From the NCBI RefSeq assembly GCF_900091555.1, contig NZ_FMCX01000002.1:248001-312000 (forward strand): 64,000 bases of DNA. The letters are read 5' to 3'. Shown one piece after another: positions 33,493 to 41,552 of this stretch. The position numbers were made by a program, and so were the translations under genes. Source of the stretch: Micromonospora mirobrigensis. Its GTDB lineage: Bacteria; Actinomycetota; Actinomycetes; Mycobacteriales; Micromonosporaceae. A model generated the notes under the pieces. That model was not told the origin of the DNA, made no database searches, and saw nothing but the letters and a program-made list of their open reading frames with translations. The first letter of the stretch is position 1. Each line of letters starts with the position of its first letter.

Positions 33493-33876
33493 ATGAACAT
33501 GCCCCAGGCAGGCAAGCCCGAGGTCGGCCCGATCGAGGGCGCGCCGCCCGCCGACCTGGTCGTCGAGGACCTCACCGTCGGCGACGGCCCCGAGGCCCGG
33601 CCGGGCCAGCTGGCCACCGTGCACTACGTCGGCGTCTCGCACTCCACCGGGCAGCAGTTCGACGCCTCGTGGGACCGGGGCGACGCCTTCGAGTTCCCGC
33701 TCGGCGGCGGCCAGGTCATCTCCGGCTGGGACCAGGGCGTCGTCGGGATGAAGGTCGGCGGCCGGCGCAAGCTGACCATCCCGCCGCACCTGGGCTACGG
33801 CGCACGTGGCGCCGGCGGCGTGATCAAGCCGAACGAGACCCTGATCTTCGTGGTGGACCTGCTCGGCGTCCGCTGA
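33493..33876 (+). CDS. FKBP-type peptidyl-prolyl isomerase
   Basis: The product is 127 aa, a single minimal FKBP domain. VHYVGVSHSTGQQFDASWDR, FPLGGGQVISGWDQGVVGMK and RRKLTIPPHLGYGARGAGGV (with IPPHLGYG) match the FK506-binding pocket, and NETLIFVVDLLGV ends the fold. There is no signal sequence, so it acts on proline bonds of cytoplasmic proteins. GGGAG about ten bases upstream supports ATG 33493. The gene is monocistronic and convergent with the STAS gene, with a shared hairpin between them. Confidence 0.95.
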   Translation: MNMPQAGKPEVGPIEGAPPADLVVEDLTVGDGPEARPGQLATVHYVGVSHSTGQQFDASWDRGDAFEFPLGGGQVISGWDQGVVGMKVGGRRKLTIPPHLGYGARGAGGVIKPNETLIFVVDLLGVR

Positions 33877-33899
33877 CCCCGGCGCCAACGGACCACGGC

Positions 33900-33930
33900 G
33901 GGGTCGTCGGCCACACCGGCCGGCGGCCCC
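33900..33930. terminator. bidirectional terminator between FKBP and STAS genes
   Basis: GGGGTCGTCGGCC (33900-33912) and GGCCGGCGGCCCC (33918-33930) form a 13-bp RNA stem with two G-U pairs and an ACACC loop. Confidence 0.65.
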
Positions 33931-33933
33931 GCG

Positions 33934-34344
33934 TCAGGCCACCAGCGCGACGGGCAGGTCGCCCGGCTGCTCCGGGCGTTGGCGGCCCGCGATCCCGCCG
34001 CCGATGGCCTGCGTCGGGTCGGCTCCGGTGATCGGGACGACCCGGTGCAGACCGGTGGCCCGCAGCACCCGCAGCACGGTCGGGGTGGGCTCGACCAGCA
34101 CCAGCTCGCCGCCTTGGGCCCGGATCCGCAGGTGGGCGGCGACCACCGCCCGCACCCCGGCGGCGGAGAGCAGCCGCACGCCGGCCAGGTGCAGGCGCAG
34201 CACCGGTCGAGCCGGAGCCGACCAGAGGGCGGCACGCAGCGTGCCCACGGTGGCGATGTCGACCTCGCCGACGGCCCGCACGTCGACCGCCCGGTCGCCC
34301 ACGCTCACGGTGACCGCGAAACGGTCGCTGCGCTGCTCTTCCAT
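33934..34344 (-). CDS. STAS-domain protein (anti-sigma-antagonist fold) lacking the phospho-Ser
   Basis: The product is 136 aa. The STAS fold is clear: AVTVSVGDRAVDVRAVGEVD, IATVGTLRAALWSAPARPVL, LHLAGVRLLSAAGVRAVVAA and the last helix VLRVLRATGLHRVVPITG. In SpoIIAA and relatives the regulatory Ser sits two residues before the conserved Gly (DSSG, or SSAG in many actinobacteria). Here the motif is LSAAG, so that Ser is Ala. It could be a constitutively active antagonist, or a regulator controlled without phosphorylation. A GIAGRQRPEQPGDLPVALVA tail follows. No anti-sigma kinase gene is adjacent. Confidence 0.85.
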   Translation of the reverse strand: MEEQRSDRFAVTVSVGDRAVDVRAVGEVDIATVGTLRAALWSAPARPVLRLHLAGVRLLSAAGVRAVVAAHLRIRAQGGELVLVEPTPTVLRVLRATGLHRVVPITGADPTQAIGGGIAGRQRPEQPGDLPVALVA

Positions 34345-34751
34345 GCCCCGAACCTATCTCCTGCCACCGACATTTCCGGTCGGCTGAGACGCCCGTCTCG
34401 GGGTAGGTCCCGGGTAGTCCCCGAGGCACCTCCGGGCTCCGCCCGGATCGGAACTCCCGGCCCGGGCGCGCGCTGCCCGGGCCGGCGGCGCACGGCGCTC
34501 CCTTCCGGCCCCGGCGAGCCTGATGCCCGAAACGCCGCATCCTTGCCTGCACCTCGGGATCACACCCCGGAACGCCGCAAACCGGGCCATCACCGGCCCC
34601 GGAGACACCCACCTGCCGCGACTCGGCCCGGGTACGAGGGCGTATCCGACGTGCCGGTCGCGGGCCGCCGCCCTTCGACCCGATCGCCGGGGCCGGCGAT
34701 CCGGGCCGATCGCCGGATGGGCGGGCGGACCGGCCGGGCCACAATGAGCGG
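34345..34751. other. 407-base intergenic region, no clear gene
   Basis: It holds the divergent promoters of the STAS and SMP-30-like genes. A plus-strand reading frame from ATG 34523 (74 codons) has no ribosome-binding site and no recognisable product. AACGCCGCA occurs twice (near 34528 and 34570). I see no tRNA or riboswitch pattern. Confidence 0.55.
34740..34745 (+). promoter_or_regulatory. -10 box (CACAAT) of the SMP-30-like gene
   Basis: CACAAT ends six bases before ATG 34752, with no ribosome-binding site, as expected for a leaderless transcript. Confidence 0.45.
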
Positions 34752-35786
34752 ATGGCCGTTCCTCATCCGCGTACCCCCCGCCCCCGGGCGCCCCGGCTGA
34801 TCCGTCCGGTCCGGGAGCCGGCCACGGTGCCGCCGCCACTGACCGGGCCCTGGGCGCCAGCGGACCGCCGGCTGGACGCCGCCGACATGTTCCCGCTGCC
34901 GGACGGCGCGCACGGGCCCGAGGACGTGCTGGTCGACCCGGAGGGGCGGGTGATCAGCGGGGACGAGGACGGGCGGCTGTGGTGGTGGCCGGTGGGCGCG
35001 GTGGCCGGCACCCGGCCCCGGCTGCTCGCCGAGACCGGCGGCCGGCCGCTCGGCATCGAGCTGGACCCCACCGACGGCAGCCTGGTGATCTGCGACGCGT
35101 ACCGGGGGTTGCTGCGGGTCACCCCCGACGGGGCGGTACGCCGGCTCAGTGAGGCCGGCGAGCCGGTGCACCTGGCGGACAACGCGACGGTGGGCGCCGA
35201 CGGGACGATCTACTTCACCGACAGCAGCGACCGGTTCCCCGTCGAGCACTGGCGGCGGGACATCCTGGAGCACCGGCCCCACGGCAAGGTGCTGGCGTAC
35301 TCGCCGGGCACCGGCCGGACCGAGGTGGTGGCCGCCGGGATGTACTTCCCCAACGGCATCGCGCTGGCCCCGGACGCCTCCGCCCTGCTGGTCGCCGAGA
35401 CGGCCACCCACCGGCTGCTGCGGGTGTCGCTGCCCGACGGGGCGGTGACCGTGCTGACCGACCTGCCGGCGTACCCGGACAACGTGTCGGCGGTGGGCGA
35501 CGGCACCTACTGGGTGGCGCTGCCCAGCCCGCGCCGGGCGATCGTGGAACGGCTGCTGCCGCATCCCCGGGTCCGGCAGGTGGTGGCGCTGCTGCCGACG
35601 GTGGCGCAGCCGCGGCCCGCCCGGTACGGGCTGGTCGCGCTGGTCGACGGCGACGGTCGGGTGCTGCGGACGCTGCACGGCCCGACCGGGGCGTACCCGA
35701 TGGTCACCGGGGTCCGCCAGCACGGCGACCAGCTCTGGCTGGGCAGCCTGACCGGCTCGGGGATCGCCCGGGTGCCGTTGGGTTGA
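34752..35786 (+). CDS. SMP-30/strictosidine-synthase-like beta-propeller
   Basis: The product is 344 aa. The six-bladed propeller shows GPEDVLVDPEGRVISGDEDG, PLGIELDPTDGSLVICDAYR, DNATVGADGTIYFTDSS, YFPNGIALAPDASALLVAET and YPDNVSAVGDGTYWVALPSP. These are the conserved metal-site Glu, Asn and Asp positions of gluconolactonase and strictosidine-synthase relatives. There is no signal peptide. The family hydrolyses lactones or phosphotriesters; the substrate here is not evident. The N-terminal 40 residues are Pro/Arg-rich and look disordered. It is convergent with the L,D-transpeptidase gene, with a terminator between. Confidence 0.85.
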   Translation: MAVPHPRTPRPRAPRLIRPVREPATVPPPLTGPWAPADRRLDAADMFPLPDGAHGPEDVLVDPEGRVISGDEDGRLWWWPVGAVAGTRPRLLAETGGRPLGIELDPTDGSLVICDAYRGLLRVTPDGAVRRLSEAGEPVHLADNATVGADGTIYFTDSSDRFPVEHWRRDILEHRPHGKVLAYSPGTGRTEVVAAGMYFPNGIALAPDASALLVAETATHRLLRVSLPDGAVTVLTDLPAYPDNVSAVGDGTYWVALPSPRRAIVERLLPHPRVRQVVALLPTVAQPRPARYGLVALVDGDGRVLRTLHGPTGAYPMVTGVRQHGDQLWLGSLTGSGIARVPLG

Positions 35787-35795
35787 GCCGCGGCC

Positions 35796-35822
35796 GGCCC
35801 GCCACCGTGACGGTGGCGGGCC
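35796..35822. terminator. bidirectional terminator, 12-bp stem
   Basis: GGCCCGCCACCG (35796-35807) pairs with 35811-35822 around TGA. It lies between the SMP-30-like and L,D-transpeptidase genes. Confidence 0.8.
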
Positions 35823-35856
35823 CGCCGATCCCGCGGTCGTTCCTCCCCTGCTGCCG

Positions 35857-37128
35857 TCAGCCTCCGCTGGCCGACGGGGCCGGTGCGGGCGAGCTGCCGC
35901 CGGCCACCGCACCGGGATGCGGGGCGGTGGTGGCCGGTGCGGGCCTCAGCCCGGCCGGCACCGGCAGGGCGCTGCCCTTCGCAAACTCGTCCCAGCTGAC
36001 GTTCCACGCCGTCCAGCCGTTGCCGGGCCGCAGCGGAACCTCGGTGCCCTTGACGGTGACCAGGTCACCGACCTGGGTGATCCCCATCAGCCAGTCCGCG
36101 GCGGCGGAGGAGACGTTGGCACAGCCGTGCGAGGTGTTGGTGTAGCCCTGCTCCCCCTCCGACCAGGGCGCGGCGTGGATGAACTCGCCGCCCCAGGTCA
36201 GGCGCTGGGCGTCCTCGACGTCGACCACGTATCCGCCGTCCGGCTCGCCGCGGGTGTCGAACCGGGTCTGCTGGTGCTTCTCCATGATCACCATCTTGCC
36301 GCTGGAGCTGGGTGTGCTCGGCTTGCCCAGGCTCACCGGGATCTTGCGGACCAGCTTGCCGTCGCGGAAGACCGACATCTGCTTGGTGGCGTTGTCGATG
36401 TCGAGGTTCACCTGCTGGCCGATCTTCGAGGTGGCGGTGTGGTCGGCGTCGCCGACGTACTCCTTGCCGATCGGCAGCCCCGCAAGGCCGGTACGCACGC
36501 TGATCGTGGTCCCGGGGCGCCAGAAGTCGGGGGCCCGGTAGTAGACCTGGCTGCCGTCCTCCAGCCACGACCAGGCACCCGGCTGGGGCGGGTTCGTCTT
36601 CACGAACAACCGCCGCTGCACCGCCGCCCTGGCCTCCTTGGGAATTGCCGGCTCGAATGCGACGGTTACCGGCATCGCCGTTCCGTAGGTCTGGTTCCCG
36701 GCGAAATAGAGCACGCTGTCGACCGCCTGTTTGTCGGATTTCTTGGCGGTGCTGAACGTGGTGGTGCGGGTGGTCGTGCGGCCCTTCGCGCCGGTCGCCG
36801 TCACCTCCGCGGTGTAGGTGCGCCCGTTCTCCAACGGGGTGGCCGGCACCCAGCTCGACCCGTCCTCGCGGGGCTCGCCCCGGACCTGGCCGCCCTTGTC
36901 GTCGGTGAGCTTCACCGAGGTGACCTTCCCGCCCTGCACGGCGGTTCCCACCTCGGCGCTGACCGGGACGTCGCGACTCTTGTCGGCCGGCGTGACACCG
37001 ACCGCGACCGGCTGCTCCTTCGCCTGCGCGTGGTCGGCCGCCTTCCGCTGCGCGGTACATCCGGCACCTGCCGACGGCACCAGGACGATGGCCACCGCGA
37101 GCAGTCCCACCCTTCGCCTCAATTTCAT
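35857..37128 (-). CDS. L,D-transpeptidase, probable lipoprotein
   Basis: The product is 423 aa. Residues 1-24 (VGLLAVAIVLVPSAGAGC) form a signal ending in a lipobox-like GAGC, so Cys24 may be lipidated. Two immunoglobulin-like domains follow (VGVTPADKSRDVPVSAEVGT and MPVTVAFEPAIPKEARAAVQ). The YkuD catalytic domain (VNLDIDNATKQMSVFRDGKL to GDLVTVKG) has HAAPWSEGEQGYTNTSHGC with the HGCxN catalytic Cys. The layout is that of mycobacterial LdtMt2, which makes 3-3 crosslinks in peptidoglycan outside the membrane. A Pro/Ala-rich tail ends the protein. GGGGAG six bases before ATG 37128 fixes the start. Confidence 0.94.
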   Translation of the reverse strand: MKLRRRVGLLAVAIVLVPSAGAGCTAQRKAADHAQAKEQPVAVGVTPADKSRDVPVSAEVGTAVQGGKVTSVKLTDDKGGQVRGEPREDGSSWVPATPLENGRTYTAEVTATGAKGRTTTRTTTFSTAKKSDKQAVDSVLYFAGNQTYGTAMPVTVAFEPAIPKEARAAVQRRLFVKTNPPQPGAWSWLEDGSQVYYRAPDFWRPGTTISVRTGLAGLPIGKEYVGDADHTATSKIGQQVNLDIDNATKQMSVFRDGKLVRKIPVSLGKPSTPSSSGKMVIMEKHQQTRFDTRGEPDGGYVVDVEDAQRLTWGGEFIHAAPWSEGEQGYTNTSHGCANVSSAAADWLMGITQVGDLVTVKGTEVPLRPGNGWTAWNVSWDEFAKGSALPVPAGLRPAPATTAPHPGAVAGGSSPAPAPSASGG

Positions 37129-37340
37129 GACGCGCTCCCCGTTCCGGCTGGATTCCTGCCCATTGTGTGCAGCTCTACAACTGCCGGTATGCAATTCCAA
37201 GAAATTGCCGGAAGGCCAGCGTTCGCTATTCAGGCAATTGTTCGGAATGGGTGTGTGTCCGGCCGATCGGGCCGTGCCGTCCCCCGCTGCCACCGGTTCG
37301 CGCCACCCGTCGCCGGTGCCCGGTTCCGCCGCCGCCGGCC

Positions 37341-39020
37341 TCAGGTCCACTCCTCGTCGCCGTGGTTGCGGTCCCATCGGCCACCGACCGGCGGGGTGTC
37401 CAGCCGGGTGGGTCCCTCCGCGTTGCCGGCGAGGTCGTTGTCCTCCACCCGGCAGGCGACGCAACTGCCCCGGTCGGTGATCCAGATGCCGTGGCTCTGG
37501 GTGGGTCGATCCTGGTTGTCCCAGATCCGGTTCCCCTTGATCGTCGCGCCGTCCAACGCCGCGTTCACCGTGATCCCGGCCCGCGCCGCCGGCCCCGGCG
37601 GCAGCTCGTAGCGGGCGCCCGGATCCGGGACGTCACCGCTCCACCCGGTCAACGAGTCCGGGCGGATCGGGGCGAGGGTGAGCTGGGTGGCGTCGTTCGC
37701 CGCCACCACCGCGGTCCGCTTGCCGACCCGGACCACCTTGCCGCGGTGCCCGTCGTGCGGCCAGTCGGCCCGGCGGTCGACCACCGTCTTCTCGCTGTAG
37801 CGCACCGAGTCGCCCCCGCCGGTCGCCGCCTCGGGGCGCTGCCGCCCGTTGCCCCGGATCCGGTTGCCCACCACGATCGCGTCGCGGATCGGGCGGTCGA
37901 TGCGGATCGCGTCGCAGCTGTTGCCGTAGAAGTCGTTGCTCTCGACCACGATCTCCTGGGCGCACGGCTGCTCCTCTCCGCCGAACGCCCGCTGGTGGTA
38001 GCCGTACCGCCCGTTCCCGCTGATCCGGTTGCCGCGCACCGTGTACGGGCCGGGGGTGTTGCCGATGCTCACCCCGTCGCGCAGGTTGCCGTCGATGACG
38101 CAGTCGGTGAGGATGCCGCCCCGTCCGGCGGTGCGCGTGGTGCCCTTCGCGGACACGCTGAAGCCGGCCTCCAGGTTCCCGGTCATCGTGCAGGCGGAGA
38201 CGATCAGCCCGTTGGCCCCCCAGTCGGAGATGCCGAACCGGTTGCCCTGGGCGTGGCAGCCGATGATCCGGATGCCGCGGGGGCGCAGCCCACCGGCGTA
38301 CTGCAACTCCAGGAAGATGCCGTTGGTGGCGTTGCCGACCGCCGAGCAGTTGACGATGTTGAGCCGCTCCACGCTGCCCCAGCCGCCGATCCCGATGCCG
38401 ATGCCGGCCCCGCCCATCTCGGTGCCGTTGTCCAGCCGCCCGCAGCCGGCCACCAGCACCCCGTCGATCAGGGTGTCCTGGAGGAAGTCGCAGCCCAGTC
38501 CGGTGGCGGCGGTGTGGTGGATGTACAGGTTGCGGAACACGCCCCGCACCACGTACTGGAGGCCGAGCCCCTTGGCCAGCGGGTTGTACTCGGCCAGCGA
38601 CACCCCGGACCCGTCGATCTCGAAGTCGGCGAAGGTGCAGTACGCCAGGTGCCGCTGCCGGTCGGCGCCGTGCTGCTGCGCGGTGTAGAACGCCAGCGGG
38701 GCCGGGTCGGCCCGGTTGCCGGAGTTGCTGAGCACGAAGCGGGTGGCGCCGGGCCCGGCGCCGACCAGGGAGACCCCGGTCCGCCACACCGTGCCCGCGT
38801 CGCGCATCGAGTAGACCCCGGGCGGGCAGTAGATGACCCGGGCGCGGCCGTCGGCGGCGTACGCGTCGCCCAGCCGGTCGACCAGGGCGGCGAACGCCGG
38901 CTGGTCGTTGGTCGTCCCGTCCCCGGTCAGCCCGTGCTCGCGGGCGTTGCACATCAGCGGCGCGCCGGCGACCGGGTGCACCCGGACCCCACCCGAGCCG
39001 GGCGTGCCGGGATACGCCAT
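37341..39020 (-). CDS. right-handed beta-helix (pectate-lyase-like) protein without signal peptide
   Basis: The product is 559 aa. The N-terminal cap LMCNAREHGLTGDGTTNDQP, then CPPGVYSM, matches the pectate lyase/GH28 superfamily entry module. About ten beta-helix turns follow with repeated GN-I/V-G units (TDCVIDGNLRDGVSIGNTPG, VRGNRISGNGRYGYHQRAFG, VVESNDFYGNSCDAIRIDRP). No signal peptide or membrane anchor is visible, which is odd for a polysaccharide-active protein. It could be exported without a signal or act inside. The GAGGGGGAGGGG before ATG 39020 is a very strong ribosome-binding site. No conserved catalytic set can be assigned. Confidence 0.8.
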   Translation of the reverse strand: MAYPGTPGSGGVRVHPVAGAPLMCNAREHGLTGDGTTNDQPAFAALVDRLGDAYAADGRARVIYCPPGVYSMRDAGTVWRTGVSLVGAGPGATRFVLSNSGNRADPAPLAFYTAQQHGADRQRHLAYCTFADFEIDGSGVSLAEYNPLAKGLGLQYVVRGVFRNLYIHHTAATGLGCDFLQDTLIDGVLVAGCGRLDNGTEMGGAGIGIGIGGWGSVERLNIVNCSAVGNATNGIFLELQYAGGLRPRGIRIIGCHAQGNRFGISDWGANGLIVSACTMTGNLEAGFSVSAKGTTRTAGRGGILTDCVIDGNLRDGVSIGNTPGPYTVRGNRISGNGRYGYHQRAFGGEEQPCAQEIVVESNDFYGNSCDAIRIDRPIRDAIVVGNRIRGNGRQRPEAATGGGDSVRYSEKTVVDRRADWPHDGHRGKVVRVGKRTAVVAANDATQLTLAPIRPDSLTGWSGDVPDPGARYELPPGPAARAGITVNAALDGATIKGNRIWDNQDRPTQSHGIWITDRGSCVACRVEDNDLAGNAEGPTRLDTPPVGGRWDRNHGDEEWT

Positions 39021-39090
39021 CTCGTCCCCTCCCCCTCGACGACCGGGGCCGCATTCCCGGTGCGCGTCCGGGGAAACCGGCGTACCACGG

Positions 39091-39133
39091 CAACGGCCCC
39101 GGCACCGAAGGGTGGTCGGTGCCGGGGCCGTTG
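39091..39133 (-). terminator. bkd operon terminator, 18-bp stem
   Basis: CAACGGCCCCGGCACCGA (39091-39108) pairs perfectly with 39116-39133 around a seven-base loop, starting about ten bases behind the bkdC stop. Confidence 0.85.
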
Positions 39134-39144
39134 CTGTCGCGGGA

Positions 39145-40551
39145 TCAGACGTTGGCGACCAGCAGCGCCGGCTGCTCGACGCAGTCGGCGACGTGTCGCA
39201 GGAACCCCCCGGCCACCCCGCCGTCGCAGACGCGGTGGTCGAAGGTGAGGCTGAGCTGGGTCACCTTGCGTACCGCGAGCTGCCCGTCGACCACCCACGG
39301 CTTGTCGACGATCCGGCCCACCCCGAGCAGCGCCGCCTCCGGGTGGTTGATGATCGGCGTCGAGCCGTCCACCCCGAACACCCCGTAGTTGTTCAGGGTG
39401 AAGGTGCCGCCGGTGAGCCGCGCCGGTGGCAGGGTGCCGGCCCGCGCGGCGGCGGTGGTCTCCGCCAGGGCCGCGGCGATCTCCCGGGTGGTCAGGCGGT
39501 GCGCGTCGCGCAGCACCGGCACCACCAGACCCCGGTCGGTCTGCGCGGCGATGCCCAGGTGCACGGCGGCCGACTGGACGATCCGCTCGCCGTCGCTGTC
39601 CACCCGGGAGTTGAGCTGCGGGAACCTCCGCAGCCCGCTGAGGCAGATCCGGGCCAGCAGGGCCAGGACGCTCACCGGCTGGTCGGGGGTGGCCGCGTTG
39701 ATGGCGGCCCGCGTCTCCAGCAGACCGGTGGCGTCCACGTCCACCCAGACGGTGACCTCGGGGATCTCCCGCCGGCTGCGGGAGAGCTTGTCGGCGATGG
39801 CCCGGCGGATGCCGGTCAGCGGGATGATCGTGTCGCCGTCGCCGGTGGGGGAAAGCCCGACGTGCGCCGCCGGGGTGTCCGGCACGGCGGTGAGCCGGGC
39901 GGCCGGGGCGCCGAACGCCGCCTCCACGTCGGCACGGCGGATGACACCCCCCGGGCCGGTCCCGGTCAGCGACGCCAGGTCGACGCCGCGTTCCTTCGCC
40001 AGCCGCCGCACGATCGGCGAGATGACCAGCGGGGCCGCTCCGGCCGCGCCCGTGGCGGCGTCCGCCACCGGGGCGGCGGGTTCCGCCCGGCCGGCGTCCG
40101 CGTCCGCCGGCGTTTCGGCGGTACGGTCACCGGCCGTCGCGGCGCCCGGCTCCGGGGCCACGGCGAGCCGTGGCCGGCGGCGCCGCCGGCCCGAGCCGCC
40201 GTGGCCGGTGCCGTACCCGATCAGGACGTTGCCGGAGCCCGCCCGCTCCTCCTCGCGGTAGGTCGCGTGGCCCGGCGGCTCGTCGCCGCCGGCGTCCAGC
40301 GGCGCGATGGTGATCAGCGGCTGGCCCACCGGGCGCACCTCACCGGCCGCACCGTGCAGGGCGACGACCCGACCGGCGTACGGGCAGGGCACGTCGACGA
40401 CGGCCTTGGCGGTCTCCACCTCGACCACGCTCTGGTCCACCGTGACCAGGTCACCGACGGCGACCCGCCACTCGACGATCTCCGCCTCGCTGAGCCCCTC
40501 GCCCAGGTCGGGCAGGAGGAAGTCGAGGGTCCGGGCGGTGCGTTCGGTCAT
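39145..40551 (-). CDS. bkdC: branched-chain 2-oxo acid dehydrogenase E2 (lipoyl acyltransferase)
   Basis: The product is 468 aa. The lipoyl domain (LPDLGEGLSEAEIVEWRVAV) carries the lipoyl Lys in EVETAKAVVDVP near residue 50. An Arg- and Ala-rich linker leads to the E3/E1-binding domain (ISPIVRRLAKERGVDLASLT, GTGPGGVIRRADVEAA). The catalytic domain ends LTFDHRVCDGGVAGGFLRHV with the HxxxDG active site. It transfers the acyl group from E1 to CoA, giving isobutyryl-, isovaleryl- and 2-methylbutyryl-CoA for branched fatty acids and polyketides. It overlaps bkdB by four bases (ATGA). Confidence 0.95.
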   Translation of the reverse strand: MTERTARTLDFLLPDLGEGLSEAEIVEWRVAVGDLVTVDQSVVEVETAKAVVDVPCPYAGRVVALHGAAGEVRPVGQPLITIAPLDAGGDEPPGHATYREEERAGSGNVLIGYGTGHGGSGRRRRRPRLAVAPEPGAATAGDRTAETPADADAGRAEPAAPVADAATGAAGAAPLVISPIVRRLAKERGVDLASLTGTGPGGVIRRADVEAAFGAPAARLTAVPDTPAAHVGLSPTGDGDTIIPLTGIRRAIADKLSRSRREIPEVTVWVDVDATGLLETRAAINAATPDQPVSVLALLARICLSGLRRFPQLNSRVDSDGERIVQSAAVHLGIAAQTDRGLVVPVLRDAHRLTTREIAAALAETTAAARAGTLPPARLTGGTFTLNNYGVFGVDGSTPIINHPEAALLGVGRIVDKPWVVDGQLAVRKVTQLSLTFDHRVCDGGVAGGFLRHVADCVEQPALLVANV

Positions 40552-41552
40552 GCCGCCACCCACCGGGAATCGGGCTGGTCGTCCCACTGGAGGCGGGCGA
40601 CCGTGTCGAGCACCCGGTCCACCGAGGGCAGGTGGGTGTGCTCCAGCATCGGCGCCGGGTACGGGATGTCCAGCCCGGACACCCGCAGCACCGGGGCGTG
40701 CAGGGCGTGGAAGCAGCGCTCCTGCACCCGGGCGGCGATCTCCGCGCCGACCCCGGCGAAGCCCTGCGCCTCCTGGATCACCACGCAGCGGCCGGTCTTG
40801 CGCACCGACGCGGTGACGGTGGCGTCGTCGAACGGCACGATGCTGCGCACGTCGACGACCTCCAGGTCCCAGCCCTCCTCGCGGGCGGCCTCGGCGGCCT
40901 CCATCGCCACCGGCACGGCCGGGCCGTACGCGACCAGGGTGGCGTCGGTGCCGGCGCGGCGCACCACCGCCTTGCCGAACGGCGCGGTCCGGGCCGGCAG
41001 CTCGGCCTCGCCGCTTGCGAAGTAGAGCTTCTTCGGCTCCATGAACACGACCGGGTCGGGGTCGTCGATCGCCTCGCGCAGCAGCGAGTACGCGTCCTCG
41101 ACGGTGGCCGGGGTGACCACCTTCAGACCCGGGGTGTGCGCGTAGTACGCCTCGGAGGAGTCGCAGTGGTGCTCGACACCGCCGATGCCGCCCGCGTACG
41201 GCACCCGGATCACCATCGGCACGCTGAGCGCGCCTCGGGTGCGGTTGCGCAGCTTCGCCACGTGCGAGGCGATCTGCTCGAACGCCGGGTAGCCGAACGC
41301 GTCGAACTGCATCTCGACCACCGGCTTGAGGCCGGACATGGCCAGGCCGACGGCGAAGCCGACGATGCCGGCCTCGGCCAGCGGGGTGTCGAAGCACCGC
41401 TTGTCGCCGAACCGGGCCTGCAGGCCGTCGGTGATCCGGAAGACGCCGCCGAGCTGGCCGACGTCCTCACCGAAGACGAGCACCCGGTCGTCGTCGAGCA
41501 TCGCGTCGGCGAGGGCGGCGTTGAGCGCCTTCGCCATGGTGGTGATGGCCAT
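40548..41552 (-). CDS. bkdB: branched-chain 2-oxo acid dehydrogenase E1 beta
   Basis: The product is 334 aa. Hallmarks are ALADAMLDDDRVLVFGEDVG, GVFRITDGLQARFGDKRCFD, TPLAEAGIVGFAVGLAMSGL, FDAFGYPAFEQIASHVAKLR and the GGIGGVEHHCDSSEAYYAHT loop. It binds the ThDP pyrimidine half and forms the alpha2beta2 E1 with BkdA. The start ATG shares one base with the bkdA stop (TGATG), and the stop overlaps bkdC. The whole operon is thus one translationally coupled unit. Confidence 0.96.
   Translation of the reverse strand: MAITTMAKALNAALADAMLDDDRVLVFGEDVGQLGGVFRITDGLQARFGDKRCFDTPLAEAGIVGFAVGLAMSGLKPVVEMQFDAFGYPAFEQIASHVAKLRNRTRGALSVPMVIRVPYAGGIGGVEHHCDSSEAYYAHTPGLKVVTPATVEDAYSLLREAIDDPDPVVFMEPKKLYFASGEAELPARTAPFGKAVVRRAGTDATLVAYGPAVPVAMEAAEAAREEGWDLEVVDVRSIVPFDDATVTASVRKTGRCVVIQEAQGFAGVGAEIAARVQERCFHALHAPVLRVSGLDIPYPAPMLEHTHLPSVDRVLDTVARLQWDDQPDSRWVAA

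Noticed and set aside
34523..34747. 74-codon plus-strand reading frame in the STAS/SMP-30 gap
   Set aside because: No ribosome-binding site or -10 box, Pro/Arg-rich product without motifs, and it occupies a divergent promoter region.
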